Positions 22,949 to 35,499 of a DNA stretch of 64,000 nucleotides are shown piece by piece. The DNA is from Sipunculus nudus. Lineage: Eukaryota > Annelida > Sipuncula > Golfingiida > Sipunculidae. Where the stretch lies: assembly GCA_026874595.1 (NCBI GenBank), contig CM049309.1:94636723-94700722 (forward strand), given 5' to 3'. Position 1 is the stretch's first letter. The number at the start of each line of letters is the position of its first letter. The translations under genes and the position numbers were made by a program. Under the pieces are notes generated by a model. That model was given only the letters and a program-made list of their open reading frames with translations. It made no database searches and was not told the DNA's origin.

Positions 22949-24378
22949 GTATCCGCCAAAATCAGAGTGGAACGGGTGAAGTGAGGCATGGATTGAGTGG
23001 CAAGGGGAAATAGAGTGAGGTATGTTGCATATTAGCATGGATGTATGCAGCCTAAATGTGTATGTAGGTTGTGCCACCTACCACAAATCAAGAAAGTTGT
23101 CCAAGTTGTATACATATGCAAAATTTGAGGCAGAAAAGTCAAACCGCTACATGTATATGAGTGATTTTAGCCCACGGCAGACAAACAGACAGACGCAGTG
23201 CAAAAATGGTTGCAGATGGCCCCTCCAGTTTTGTGTATGATAAAGACCTATGTGAGATCTATACACATGCAAAATTTTGGCCCAATCGTTCAAACGGTTC
23301 CCGAGATATGAGCTTGGATGTCTGCAGCATAAACTAGAATGTAGGTGGCGCCACCTGTCATAAAATCAAGTAAGCTATCCAGGATGTATGAAACTGCAAA
23401 ATTTTAGGCAGATATGTCAAACCACTGCCAAGATATGAGTGACATAATCCCACGGCAGACAAACAGATAGAAGCTGTGCAAAAATGGTTGCAGATGGCCC
23501 CTCCAGTTTTGTGTATGATAAAGACCTATGTGAGATCTATACACATGCAAAATTTTGGCCCAATCGTTCAAACGGTTCCCGAGATATGAGCTTGGATGTC
23601 TGCAGCATAAACTAGAATGTAGGTGGCGCCACCTGTCATAAAATCAAGTAAGCTATCCAGGATGTATGAAACTGCAAAATTTTAGGCAGATATGTCAAAC
23701 CACTGCCAAGATATGAGTGACATAATCCCACGGCAGACAAACAGATAGAAGCTGTGCAAAAAAATTGTTGCAGGTGGCGCCACCAGTTTTGCGTATGATA
23801 AAGAGCTATGTGAGATCTATACACATGCAAAATTTTGGCCCAATCGTTCAAACGGTTCCCGAGATATGAGCTTGGATGTCTGCAGCATAAACTAGAATGT
23901 AGGTGGCGCCACCTGTCATAAAATCAAGAAAGCTATCCAGGATGTATACGCATGACGAATTTCAGGTGAATTAGTCAATTCACTGCAGAGATATGAGTGA
24001 TTTTAACCTAAGGCAGATGAACAGATGGACACTGTGCAAACATGGTTACAGGTGGCGTAACCATTTTTTGTGTATGTTATAAAGCAATCAAAGGGCTACA
24101 TTTGTATAAATTTTATTTCCTGATCGGTCAAACGGTTCCCGAGATATGAGGGTTTATGTGTAGAAACAGATGCACAAATGGACGCTGGATAGAGAGGAAA
24201 GGTCAGAGGTCAACCCAAATTGGTTAGGCACTAGTTCGCATGTGACCTGATAATTAGTGTAAGTTTTTGGAAAAATCGGTCCATTATTCTCAGAGGAGCT
24301 CTCTGGAAACGAACTTGGCGGCGGCGGAGGAACCCGGTCAAAAACATAGTATCCGCAAAACTTCGTTTTGGCGGATAC
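22949..24378. mobile_element. Nested element with 279-bp tandem repeats and terminal hairpin
   Basis: GTATCCGCCAAAA at 22949-22961 is matched in inverse by TTTTGGCGGATAC at 24366-24378. The right end is also a local hairpin: GTATCCGCAAAAC at 24349-24361, a TTCG loop, then the inverse arm. Inside are about four tandem units of 278-280 bp, each with AGGTGGCGCCACC or a variant, then CAAACGGTTCCCGAGATATG. No coding frame is evident. It lies in the transposase intron and is probably an insertion into the hAT element. Confidence 0.6.
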
Positions 24379-24384
24379 AAAAAT

Positions 24385-26322
24385 ACAGGTGGCTCCACCA
24401 GTCTGCAGAAACTAATAAAAGAAAATACTAAGAATCATGATGATCTCCGCATTAGTTGTTCAGATACTTCAGCTTTTGTATCAAATTGTCCATTATTCTG
24501 AGGGATACTTCAGAGTCCTATAGCTTGAAGGATATGGGCAACATAGACCTAATTTCAAGTTTCCACAGGCACTTTTCATGGGCCTCCTTGCATGACAAGA
24601 ATGAAGATTCTAGGTCGAGTTGTTGCAATTTGTACCCTGTTGACAGATAACCACATCTTTAAAGGTCTCAAAAAAAGGGAAAAATTGTAAAAATTTGAAA
24701 AAAAAATAGAGGTGGCACACCCAGTCTGCAGAAACTGATAGAACAGCTCATGATCAATATGTATGCCGAAAATCATGACCATCGGTGTTGTAGTTATTGA
24801 GATACTGCAGTTTTTGTATCAAATTTTAGGTTTCCATGGAGACTTTTCATGGGTCTCCCTGTGTGTCAAGAATGAAGATTCTAGGTCCAGTTTTTATGAT
24901 TTGTGCCCTGTTAACAGATGTTCAATTCTTTAAAGGTCTCAAAAATAGAGAAAAAATTCGTTAAAAAACCCGAACAAATACAGGTTGCGCCACCAGACTG
25001 CAGAAACTGATAAAACCTTCCATGATCAATATCCATGCAAAGAATCAAGGTCATAAATACAATAGTTGTTCATATACTTTAGCATTTGTAACAAATTTTC
25101 TATATTCTGGGGGATAATTTAGAGCCACATAGCTTGAAGGATATGCGTAACAGAGACCTAATTTCAGGTTTCCAAGGAGACTTTTCATGGGCCTCCCAGC
25201 ATGTCAAGAGAGAAGATTCTAGTTCCAGTCGTTACGATTTGTGCCCTGTTAACAGATGACCGCATCTTAAGGTCTCAAAAATAGAGAAAAAATTTTTGTA
25301 AATTTCGAAAAATACAGGTGGCGCCACCAGACTGCAGAAACTGATGAAACATTCCATGATCAATATCAATGCAAAGAATCATGGTGATCAATGCTATAGT
25401 TGTTCCGATACTTGAGCTTTTGTTTAAAATTTTCCATTATTCTGTGGGTACTTCGGAGCCACCTAGCTTGAAGGATATGGGTAACAGAGACCTAATTTCA
25501 GGTTTTCAAGGAGACTTTTCATGGGCCTCCCTGCATGTCAAGAGAGAAGATTCTAGGTCCAGTCGTTACGATTTGTGCCCTGTTCACAAATGACCGCATC
25601 TTAAGGTCTCAAAAATAGAGAAAAAAATTTTTGTAAATATCGAAAAAATACAGGTGGCGCCACCAGACTGCAGAAACTGATGAAACATTCCATGATCACT
25701 ATCCATGCAAAGAATCATGATGATCAATGCTTCAGTTGTTCAGATACTTGAGCTTTTGTTTAAAATTTTCGATTATTCTGTGGGTACTATGGAGCCACCT
25801 AGCTTGAAGGATATGGGTAACAGAGACCTTATTTCAGGTTTCCACAGAGACTTTTCATGGGCCTCCCTGCATGTCAAGAGAGAAGATTCTAGTTCCAGTT
25901 GTTACGATTTGTGCCATGTTAACAGATGACCGCATCTAAAGAGGTCTCAAAAATAGAGAAAAAAATTCGCAAAAATCGAAAAAATACAGGTGGCGCCACC
26001 AGACTGCAGATACTGATGAAACATTCCATGATCAATATCCATGCAAAGAATCATGGTGTTCAATGCAATAGTTGTTCAGATACTTGAGCTTTTGTATCAA
26101 ATTTTCCATTATTCTAGGGGGTACTTCGGAGCCCCATAGCTCAGAGGTTATGGGTAACAGAGACCTAATTTCAGGTTTCCATGGAGATTTTTTATGGACC
26201 TCCCTAGATATGAAGCTAGAAGATTCCAGAACCAGCGGTTACAATTTGTGCCTGTTTAACGGACGGACAGACGCCGGACAAGAGTGATCGCTATAGCTCA
26301 GATGACTACAGTCAGCTGAGCT
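24385..26322. repeat. 336-bp tandem repeats ending in a hairpin
   Basis: Six units begin at the box CAGGTGGCGCCACCAG (24386, 24709, 24981, 25315, 25651, 25987); the last three spacings are 334-336 bp and the second unit is shortened. Shared boxes include CTTTTCATGGGCCTCCCTGC and TTGTGCCCTGTTAACAGATG. The block ends with TAGCTCAGATGACT and its inverse AGTCAGCTGAGCTA (26294-26323), a 14-bp stem with one mismatch and a 2-base loop, followed by an A run. Short open frames in the units are by-products. Confidence 0.85.
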
Positions 26323-26323
26323 A

Positions 26324-27092
26324 AAAACGCACAGTTGATACCGATCAGTCAGACGCATTATATGAAGTAGCTGATGCATTTAACTTCAGAGGAATTATAA
26401 CAAACAATTCATTGAATTAAAACAAACACACACACATAACTGAAACAAATTCTCCAATGTATCGGGTTTGATGAATTAGCTAATACCTCCCTTGTGTGCT
26501 GGCAGCACAAATTATACCGCCTAAAACCATAGCCACAGGTGTTCATGGCGTCACAGGCGCGGTGTTGTTCATTGCAAGTATGCTGGGGCTCAATTTCCTT
26601 TTCCAATGTGAGGGACAGGGACCTTTTCAAATGGGTATACCATATACCATTACTGGGTTTACCCCACAAACAAATATAATTTCTCAAACAATATAAAGAT
26701 TTGGTAATAAAACGTTCTGAACTGAATCAGTGCAAACTAGACTATTTAATTTGTGCGTTTAATGGCAGGGCTCCACAGTTTGGAGGAAAAGGGTGAATTA
26801 TGTCATGTTTAGTCATTTTGGTATTTTGGTTATTACTGAAAGACTGCTGTGCACTGATATTATAGAAACATTGTCAATACTTACGGAATCCGATTAAAAT
26901 TTTAATTTCTGTGGCAAAAGAACATTTCATTTATTTGCAATGTGTAGGGGATATACCATGGTATGCCCCCCCCCCCACCCCTGGTGAAAATATGGATCCC
27001 CCCCGTCCCTCCCCAAATTACGGCCATGCAAGTATGACACTATAGTGCACTGAGGTATTTTATTCAAGAAAAAGTTATTTTCAAAATTGCAG
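26324..27092. other. Remainder of transposase intron
   Basis: Anonymous intron DNA ending in the acceptor TTCAAAATTGCAG. It includes a C-rich patch at about 26967-27008. An open frame at 26496-26696 shows no recognisable motif. Confidence 0.45.
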
Positions 27093-29281
27093 ACAAAAAC
27101 GAAAACACTCCGAAAGTGACGAAGAATCTTCTGATTCACAAGGAAAGCCTGGGTCATCAGCAGCAGATGCGGCAAGTACGTCAAGCGGACCTTTGGTCGT
27201 GAATTAATTGGTAAATGAGGCTGATATACCCAAGCTCGATATCAGTGACCATTTGCTGGAGCTTCCAATAGAGGAAGTTAAGTACAAGTCAATAGACGAA
27301 AGGCTGCCTGACACAAATTACGTCTTTCCAGTCCGAGCCTACAAGGACAAAGCCAAAAAGGGTGGTATATGTAGGAGATCCTGTCAACTTGAGTGGCTGC
27401 AAAAGTGTGAATTTTTGTCGTATTCAAAGAAGGAAGACGGACTCTTCTGCTTGAGCTGTGTGTTATTTCCTACCGCTCCTACGCATGGAAGTCGGGGTAA
27501 ATTGCTGATCACCCGACCCTTCACTGATTGGAAGGATGCAAAAGAGCACTTAGATAAGCACGCTGGAGTCGATTATCACAATCAGTCTATGACATTACTG
27601 AGAGGATTTCTGAGGACACGCACAGCCCCATCCACCCGTGTGGATTTCGGTCTCTCAAAAGACTCAAAACAGCGGATTGCAAAAAAATCGCGCTATTCTA
27701 CACTCTATGATAAAATGTATGGACTATTGTGGACGACAAGGAAAAGCACTTCGGGGTCACCGTGATAGTCTTTCTTCATGTTCAGCGACCACACCTGTGG
27801 TAACAAAAAACATGGCCTCGAAGCCTGGTACAGAAAACCCGGGAAATTTCATTGCTCTTCTAGATTTCAGAGCTGAAGCAGGTGATAAGAACCTGAAGGA
27901 ACACCTTGAAAGATGTAAGAAGAATGCTTCATACACTTCTAGTGTAAGTCAAAATGAAATTCTTTTATGCATAAAAGATTTCATGCAAGGCCAAATAATA
28001 GGACAAGTGAAGTCGCAGGCTTTCGGACCATTATATGGTATTTAAGCTGATGAGGTGAAAGACACGAGTAACTGGGAAGAACTCGGTGTCGTTCTCAGGT
28101 ATTTTCAGGACAATAAACCAGTTGAAAGGTTCGTAGAGTATGTTGCCTGCGAAAAAAACAACGGGTGAGGAGATATGCACGAAGATTGTGGAATGTCTGA
28201 GAGATCTACAGGTGTCTCCTGAAAACTCTAGGGCTCAGACATATGATTGGGCTGGCAATATGAGTGGCAAGCAAAAAGGCTGTGCTAGTCGCTTTCAGAA
28301 ATTTGCCCCGAAGGCTCTCTACACTCACTGCTCGAGCCACGATTTAAACCTGGCACTCTCTAAAGCATGCACTGTTCCAGAGGTTCATACCATGCTTTCT
28401 GCAATCAAGTCGTTGGGGATTTTCTTTCGGTATTCACCCAAACGTACTCAAGAGCTCGAAAACAGCATCAGGCTGATCAACCAAGAAAGAGCGAGGAAAG
28501 GGGAAAACGCAGTCAATTTTGAAAAAAAAAATGAAACTTTTGTCAGATACTAGGTGGGTTGCTCGACATACATGCTTTGAAGACTTCGCATGTATGAAGC
28601 TTTGGTTGATACTTTGGAGGGCATTTCTGCCAAAACCCTGAACACGGATTGGGATAGCAAGTCGGTTACAGAGGCTGCGGGGCTCCTGAGCCAGATAACT
28701 TCTTGGACCTTCATTGTGGCGTTCCAGTGTGCACTTTATTTATTTGGTTTCACCAAATCACTCGGTGTACTACTGTACTACTTATAACAGAAATGTCCGC
28801 AAGATTTTCCCAAATCTCTTGCCAAGCCATACGGGGACTTTTCCTCATTCCTAATAATGTGGATAAACTGACAGACGAGAGGCAAGCAGAAATTAAGAGC
28901 TTCTTTGGTCCAGATTTACCAAGCCTGTCATCATTTGAACAAGAAATAAGGCTTTGGAAGCGAAAATGTGAAGAAGAACCAAAGAAACCAACAAAACTAG
29001 AGTCGACACTGAACATATTCAATCCTCGACAATTCCCGAATGTGAATAACATTCTCCGTCTCCTGCTGCTCACGTCTGTAAGAAGTGCTACGGTCGAAAG
29101 GGCAAACTCTGCATTGAAAAGAGTTAAAACTGACCTTCGCAGCAAAATGAAGGAGGAGCGCCTCAAAGCGCTACTTCTTCTACATATTCACAAGGACATA
29201 AAATTAGATATTGAGAGAATAATTGATATGTTTGCCACTAAACACCCTCGACGGATGATGTTAATGAACCCTATGGACTAG
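27093..29281 (+). pseudogene. hAT transposase exon 2, TTF finger and DUF4371 type, disrupted
   Basis: Domains in order: an acidic/Ser linker; a TTF-type zinc finger (27370-27590) with RRSCQ, FCLSCVLFP and HLDKHAGVDYH; a DUF4371-like part with CGRQGKALRGHRD and NPGNF (27725-27860) and ADEVKDTSNWEEL (28046-28084); an RNase H-like core with AGNMSGKQKGCA and THCSSHDLNLAL (28250-28355); then SDTRWVARH; and an intact hAT dimerisation region with SVRSATVERANSALKRVKTD (29075-29134), ending at TAG 29279-29281. Breaks seen: in-frame TAA at 27205 and 28043; frame changes at A-runs 27681-27687, 28152-28158 and 28522-28531, and near 28585; and an internal deletion near 28780-28795 that removes the part between the SLGVLL segment and the ARFSQIS segment. 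The enzyme would have moved this element; it cannot be made from this copy. Confidence 0.88.
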
Positions 29282-29512
29282 CAAGCCCTGCTAGGGCTAA
29301 TAATTTCACATAATTCTTTTCACCGTATTCACCTCATTTATGTAATTAATCATGCACATATTTTAGTAACTGCATTGACATTGATGATATTCAGAATAAT
29401 TAAAATCGGTCAAGACAGATGTGTTTGACTTGTTCTTATTACTATTTTCTTTGTTCCTATTCCGAGACTCTCACGACTTGCCAGGGGGTCCTGACATGTA
29501 CAATACAATCCA

Positions 29513-29564
<52 letters not shown>

Positions 29565-29636
29565 ATTGCACCCCGCCCCTTTTTTTTGGGCTGCGCCCCC
29601 CCCCCCCCCCATCTTCAAATCCTGGATACGCCACTG
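29282..29636. other. 3' end of the hAT element
   Basis: This is the 3' flank of the transposase, with a perfect AT tract at 29515-29562, poly-T and poly-C runs, and the right terminal repeat ending GGATACGCCACTG. Confidence 0.75.
29515..29562. repeat. (AT)n microsatellite
   Basis: About 24 perfect AT repeats inside the hAT right end. Confidence 0.97.
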
Positions 29637-32600
29637 GTTAATTTTATCACCGAGGCTCTCACTGGTAAGATTTTCTGATTTATTATATTACCATGAATCT
29701 CATTGGATAGACTTACCGAATTAATTAATTCCATGGCTTTCATTGGGCAGGCTTACTGCTTTATCTTATTACCATGGCTTGTATTGGACAGATGTACTGG
29801 TTTATCTTATTACCATGGATCTCGCTGGTCAGACGTACTAAGTTATTTTTTTTTACCCTGGCTGTCATTGGACAGACGTGCTGATTTATCTCATTTCCTT
29901 GGCTCTCATTGGACTGACGTACTGATTAATTTTATTACCATTGCTTTCATTGGACAGACGTACTGATGTATCTTATAACCATGTCTCAAACTGGTCGAAG
30001 GTAGTGGTTAATTTTATCACCGAGGCTCTCACTGGACACACTTACTGATTTATTTTATTACCATGAATCTCATTGGACAGACTTACTGATTTATTTATTA
30101 CCTTGGCTTTCATTGGACAGATGTACAGGTTTATATTATCCCTTTGGTTCACAATGGTCAGACGTATTGATTTATCTAACCATGGTTCTCATCAGTCCGA
30201 CGTACTGCGTTATCTTATTATCATGGTTCACATTGGTCAGACGTACTGGTTTATCTAATAACCATGACTCTCATTGGGTAAACGTACTGATGTATCTTAT
30301 AACCATGTCTCTAATTGGTCGAAGGTACTGGTTTATCTTATTATCACCGAGGCTCTTACTGGACAGACTTACTGATTCATTTTATTACCATCAATAACAT
30401 TGGACAGATTACTGATTAATTTTATTACCATGGCTTTCATTGGACAGATTCACAGGTTTATATTATCCCTATGGTTCACATTGGTCAGACGTATTGATTT
30501 ATCTAACCATGGTTCTCATTAGTCAGACGTACTGAGTTATCTTATTACCATGGTTCACATTGGTCGACGTACTGGTTTATCTAATAACCATAACTCTCAT
30601 TCGGTTAACGTGCTGATATATATTATAACCATATCTCTAATTGGTCAGAGGTACGGGGTTATTTTATCCCCAAGGCTCTCACTGGTCAGACTTACTGATT
30701 TATTTTATTATCATGAATCTCATTGGAAAGACTTAATGAATTGATTATTACCATGGCTTTCATAGGGCAGACGTACTGTTTATCTCATTATAATGGCTCT
30801 AATTGGACAGACGAACTGATTTACATTATTTCCACGGCTCTCGATCGACAGACGTACTGATTCATTTTAGAACCATGGCATTCATTGGACAGATGTACTG
30901 GTCTATCGTATTACCATGGCTCTAATTGGACAGAAGTACTTATTTACTATTTTTCAACGGCTCTCATTGGACAGACGTACTTATTCATTTTATTACCATG
31001 GCTTTCATTGGACAAATATACTGGTTTATCTTATTACCATAGATCTCGCTGTTCAGACGTACTGGGTTATTTTTTTTACAGCGGCTGTCATTGGACAGAC
31101 GAACTGATTTATCTTATTACCATGGATCTCACGGGTCAGACGTACTGAGTTATCTTATTACCATGGATCTCGCTGTTCAGACGTACTGAGTTATTTTTTA
31201 CCGCCCTGTCATTAGACAGAAATGCTGATTTATCTGATTACCCTGAATTTCATGGTTAACATTGGTCAGACGTACTGGTTTATCTAATAACCATAACTCT
31301 CATTGGGTAAACGTACTGATGTATCTTATAACCATGTCTCTAATTGGTCAGAGGTACTGGTTTATCTTATTAACAAGGTTCTCACTGGTCAGACTTACTG
31401 ATTTATTTTATTACCATTACTCTCATTGGATGGACTTACTGATATATCTTATTACCATGGCCTTCATTGGTCAGACGTACTGCTTTATCATATTAACATG
31501 ACTCTAATTGGACAGACGTACTGATTTATCTTATTTACCACGGCTCTCATTGGACAGACGTACAGTTTTTTTCGAAATACCACGGCTCTCATTAGAGAGA
31601 CATACTGATTTATTTTATTACCATGACTCTCAGTGGACAGACTTACTGAGACATCATATAACCATGGCTTTCATTGGACAGATGTAAAGCTTTATCTTAT
31701 TACCATGACTTTAATTGGCCAGACGTACTGATTTGTCTTATTTACCACGGCTCTCATTGGACAGACGTACTGTTTGTCTCGTATTACCATGGCTCTCATT
31801 TGACAGACGTACTGATTTATCTTATTTCCACGGCTCTCATTGGACAGATGTACTGATTTATTTTATTACCATTGCTTTCATTGGACAGACGTACCGGTTT
31901 ATATTATCACAATGTTCACATTGGTCAGACGTACTGCGTTATCTTATTACCATGGTTCACATTGGTCAGACGTACTGGTTAATCTTATAACCATGACTCT
32001 CATTGGGTTAACGTACTGATGTATCTTATAACCCTGTCTCTAATAGGTCAGAGGTACTGGTTTATCTTATTACCAAGGCTCTCACTGGTCCGAGTTAATT
32101 ACTACCATGGCTCTAATTGGACAGACGTACTGATTTATCTTATTTCAACGGCTTTCCTTTGACAGACGTACTAATTTATTTTATTACCATGGCTTTCATT
32201 GGACAGATGTACTGGTTTATCTTATTACGATGGATCTCGCTGGTCAGACGTACTGAGTTATCTTATTACCATGGATCTCGCTGGTCAGGCGTACTGAGTT
32301 TTTTTTTACCGCAGCTGTCATTGGTCAGAAATGCTGATTTATCTTATTACCCTGGCTTTCATTTGACAGACATACTGATTTATCTTATAACCATGACCTT
32401 CATAGGACAGATGTACTGATTTATCTGATTACCATGGATCTCGCTGGCCAGACGTACTGAGTTATCTTATTACCATGGATCTCGCTGGTCAGACGTACTG
32501 AGTTATTATTTTTTTTTACCGCAGCTGTCATTGGACAGACATGCTGATTTATCTTATTACCATGGCTCTCATTCGGCAGACCTACTGATTATCTTATTAC

Positions 32601-32716
32601 CGTGGCTCTCACTGGTCAGACCTACTAATTTATCTTAAAACCCAGGCTTCATTAGGCAAACGTACTGATTTAATTTAATATCATGAGTCTCCTATGGTCA
32701 GACGTACTGGTTTACC
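29637..32716. repeat. 41-bp satellite, subfamily A, right part
   Basis: About 75 units of 41 bp, with CATTGGACAGACGTACTGAT followed by TTATCTTATTACCATGGCT as the commonest form. Divergence between neighbouring units is greater than in subfamily B (48637-64000), and single-base indels are common. Open frames of 60-100 codons arise from rotation of the unit through three frames. Confidence 0.95.
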
Positions 32717-35061
32717 ACACGGATCTTCTGATTTTTGCTTGCCAGAAATCTCCGATTTCGGCAAGCTGGTTGGTCATTCGCGGATGTCTGTTTATTGCTT
32801 GCCGGAATTAAAGATTTCGGCAAGTATTTTGATCAGTTTGTAAATCTGTTTGGGTGTTTTTCTGTCTGTTTGTGTGCACTGTACAGGCCACAATTTTGAA
32901 CAAATCGCTTTGATATTCATACAGTTTGATTATAATCGACCAGAATAGAAGCCCATTGTTTTTGGTCATTATAGGTCATAGGTCAAGGTCAGGGTCTTGG
33001 ACACCCCTTATTATGGGGTTTTTTCTAAATAACTATGCCAAGAATGGTCGTAGCTACATAAACTATAGCTTATTTTATTCGTCATCAAATACGCTTTTTT
33101 CTTAAGCATGACCGTCTCATTCTGTGGTTACCATAGTAACACTTTTGGGGGGAAATCTTGAAATTTTGAATTTTTAAACATTATTTTTGTAACTACGTCA
33201 TTTTTAAGTCAGCGAGGTCTAGTTTTTTGCAATTTGTAGAGTGAAAATAGTATTGCTCGATTTTCGTCAGGTTTCTGAAAATGGCCACCAGGGGGAGCTG
33301 TACATCATTTTTGCCAAATTTTATTTATGATGGCCTAGAGGGCCCAATTTTTAAGTATTCACTTTGAAACTCATACATAATATTTTTAATAGAAATATCT
33401 CGAAACCATTTTTTCATTTTTCGAATATAGCCACCAAAGAGCGCTTCAGCTAAAATAGGTTGAAGTATTTTTTTTATCTAATAGCTTCAAAACTTTATAA
33501 GATGTCACAATTTTTATAACAGAACCTGAAACTATAATCAATTCGCTTAATCCTGGATACACTTGACCTTATTCTGCGGTTACCATTGTGACCTACTTTA
33601 AGTCAAATTATTGGCATATTTTCCTTATCTTTTGTAACTTTGTCATTTTTAAAGCTAGAGGGGTGTTGCTTTTTGCATCACGTAGAGTTCAGTTAGTGTT
33701 ACAAGATTATATTTCAAATTTTGCAAAATGACCAACAGGGGGCGCTGCAGGAGCTTTAAGCAATGTCTCTTTTAATGACGCCTTACATGCCTCAATTTAT
33801 CAGCAATAATTTTCAAACTGATATATTTTATGTTTGACAGTACAACCTCCGAAAAAGTTTTTACTTTTTGGTATATGACCTCCAGGGGGCGCTACACTGA
33901 CAACACTGCAATATATCATTATTGTGTCATATCTCCAAAGCTTTAAATGATATTATGATTTTCATTATTGCATCTAAAACTAGAAAAGATGGCCTTATTC
34001 CTGTTGAGATTTGGCCATATTCTGCCATGATCATGTTGACCTAATTTAGGGTAAAACTAATCAAACTTAGAAATGTTCGAATATTTCTATCTCTGACACA
34101 GCCTCCAGTTTCATGCAATCGCTCTGAAACTTATGCCGTTGGTAATATCTATTACCATCAGACCTTTTTTATCGAAATTGGGTCAAAGGTCAAATGTTAA
34201 GGCAACAAACACGCCAAAATGTCGTATATTCTTCAAAATTTTGTTCATAAATTGACGCATCCACATATACAGTTGCTCATTTCAGTCTCCTGTTCATTCT
34301 TTATTTTTTTAAATTGGCCCCCTGGGGCGTTGCACAAGAAACACTTCCACAAATCCTATTTGTGCTATATCTCTAAAATTACTAACCATATCACAACTGT
34401 CCTCGCAGTATCTTAAACTAGGATCCATGACCATACCTATATGGTCAAAGATTTTATTCTGTTTTTACCATGCCTGCCTAATTGAGGGTAAAACTTGAAA
34501 ATGTTTGCGAGATACCACTGAACGGTCACCTAGAGGCCCCATTTTTCTGTAATCGCTTTGAAACTTATACATTTTATGTTATGTAATAAAAGCTGGAAAA
34601 CTTATTTTCATTTTTGAAAAATGGCCACCAGGGGTCGTTGCACAGACAACATTTTAACATATCATTTTTCTGCTATATCTCTTAAATTACTAACCATATA
34701 ACAATTTTACTCATAGTGGCTTTGTCCTACCTCTACCATGGCTACTTATTTCAGGGTAAACATTGTGCAAATTGGCACATCCTGAAGTCGACAATCAAAT
34801 ATATAAATGATATTTTACCCGAATGGTAGTGAATGTAGTGACGGTCTGTCGTGGCATCATAATATCTTGATTACACACAAACTTTATCTCATTTTCCATG
34901 GCCTTTGGCCCGGGGATAAAGGCGCTCGAGATAAAATTCCCAATTAACAGTTACCATATAGTTATATTTTGTTATTGTTTTATTTCCTCGAGGAATATGA
35001 GTTATTCATGTGATGATTTCTACATGCTCATCATTCTGTCTGTCTGTCTTTCAATTTCAAT
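32717..35061 (+). repeat. Dispersed repeat family, forward block 1
   Basis: Non-coding DNA made of related segments also seen further right. It has hairpins of GCTTGCCGGAA-type arms (32744-32770 and 32801-32826), the box CCACAATTTTGAACAAATCG (32888), a GGTCA cluster (32963-32996) and CTCF-like boxes at 33283, 33731, 33877 and 34623. Weaker boxes occur at 33429 and 34315. No gene is supported. Confidence 0.75.
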
Positions 35062-35093
35062 TTCCGGCAAGCGTTTGACCTATGGTCTCTAGT
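35062..35093 (+). repeat. TTCCGGCAAGCG...CTAGT terminal-like box
   Basis: This is one of five copies of a box of about 30 bp (others at 37760-37790, 39294-39324 reversed, 43996-44029 and 46669-46700). It ends in a small hairpin GACCTATGGTC, then CTAGT, and most copies are followed by TCTG repeats. It probably marks an element boundary. Confidence 0.6.
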
Positions 35094-35375
35094 CTCTCTG
35101 TTTGTTGCTTCCCGGCAAGTAACAAACAAACATACGCAGGCGATCAACATGCTCGCCCAATCTTTGATTCCGGCAAGCAACAAACAAACAAGACATCCGC
35201 GACTGACCAACCTGCTTGCCGAAATCGAAGTTTTTTGGCAAGTATGTTAGTCAGTTTCGTATGTTTGTTGCTTGCCGGAATCAAACATTGGGCAAGCATG
35301 TTGATCACCTGCGTATGTTTGTTTGTTACTTGCCGGAATCAAAGATTTCGGCAAGTATGTTGGTCAGTTCCGTAT

Positions 35376-35424
35376 GTTTGTTTGTTTGTTTGTTTGTTTG
35401 TCTGTCTGTCTGTCTGTATGTCTG
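35376..35424. repeat. (TTTG)n then (TCTG)n
   Basis: Tetranucleotide runs with about six TTTG and five to six TCTG units. Confidence 0.95.
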
Positions 35425-35499
35425 CGCTCTACGAGCCACAATTTTAAAGCAATCGCTCTGAAACTTTTACATTAAGTGTAAAATCGGTTCTTCTCGGAG

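Larger units (their letters stand above)
22216..29636 (+). mobile_element. 7.4-kb hAT-superfamily transposon, decayed
   Basis: The left end CAGGGGCGTATTCA and the inverse of the right end CAGTGGCGTATCCA form a hAT-type terminal inverted repeat (12 of 14 match). Both ends have G/C homopolymer tracts just inside (22245-22258 and 29596-29610). It interrupts a 41-bp satellite. GTTAA directly flanks both ends (7 bp TGGTTAA if the terminal TG is counted), shorter than the usual 8-bp hAT duplication. Inside are a transposase exon 1 (22603-22649), an intron filled with two tandem-repeat blocks, and a disrupted exon 2 (27093-29281). Confidence 0.8.

Noticed and set aside
24456-26287. Several 60-75 codon frames in the 336-bp units (for example 25369-25593)
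   Set aside because: Same segment in successive tandem units. No start or stop conservation beyond DNA identity and no recognisable protein.
26496-26696. 66-codon plus-strand frame in the transposase intron
   Set aside because: A Gly/Ile-rich stretch without family resemblance and with no supporting splice signals.
28750-29166. 138-codon minus-strand frame
   Set aside because: It is the antisense shadow of the well-supported transposase C-terminus.
29410-29678. Open frames crossing the AT microsatellite (also at 19619-19937 and 47455-47832)
   Set aside because: They are repeated Tyr-Ile translations of TA repeats, typical of non-coding microsatellites.
35082-35461. Cys/Val-rich frames across the TTTG/TCTG repeat
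   Set aside because: Generated by the tetranucleotide tract and the flanking TTGCCGG hairpins. There is no coding signature.
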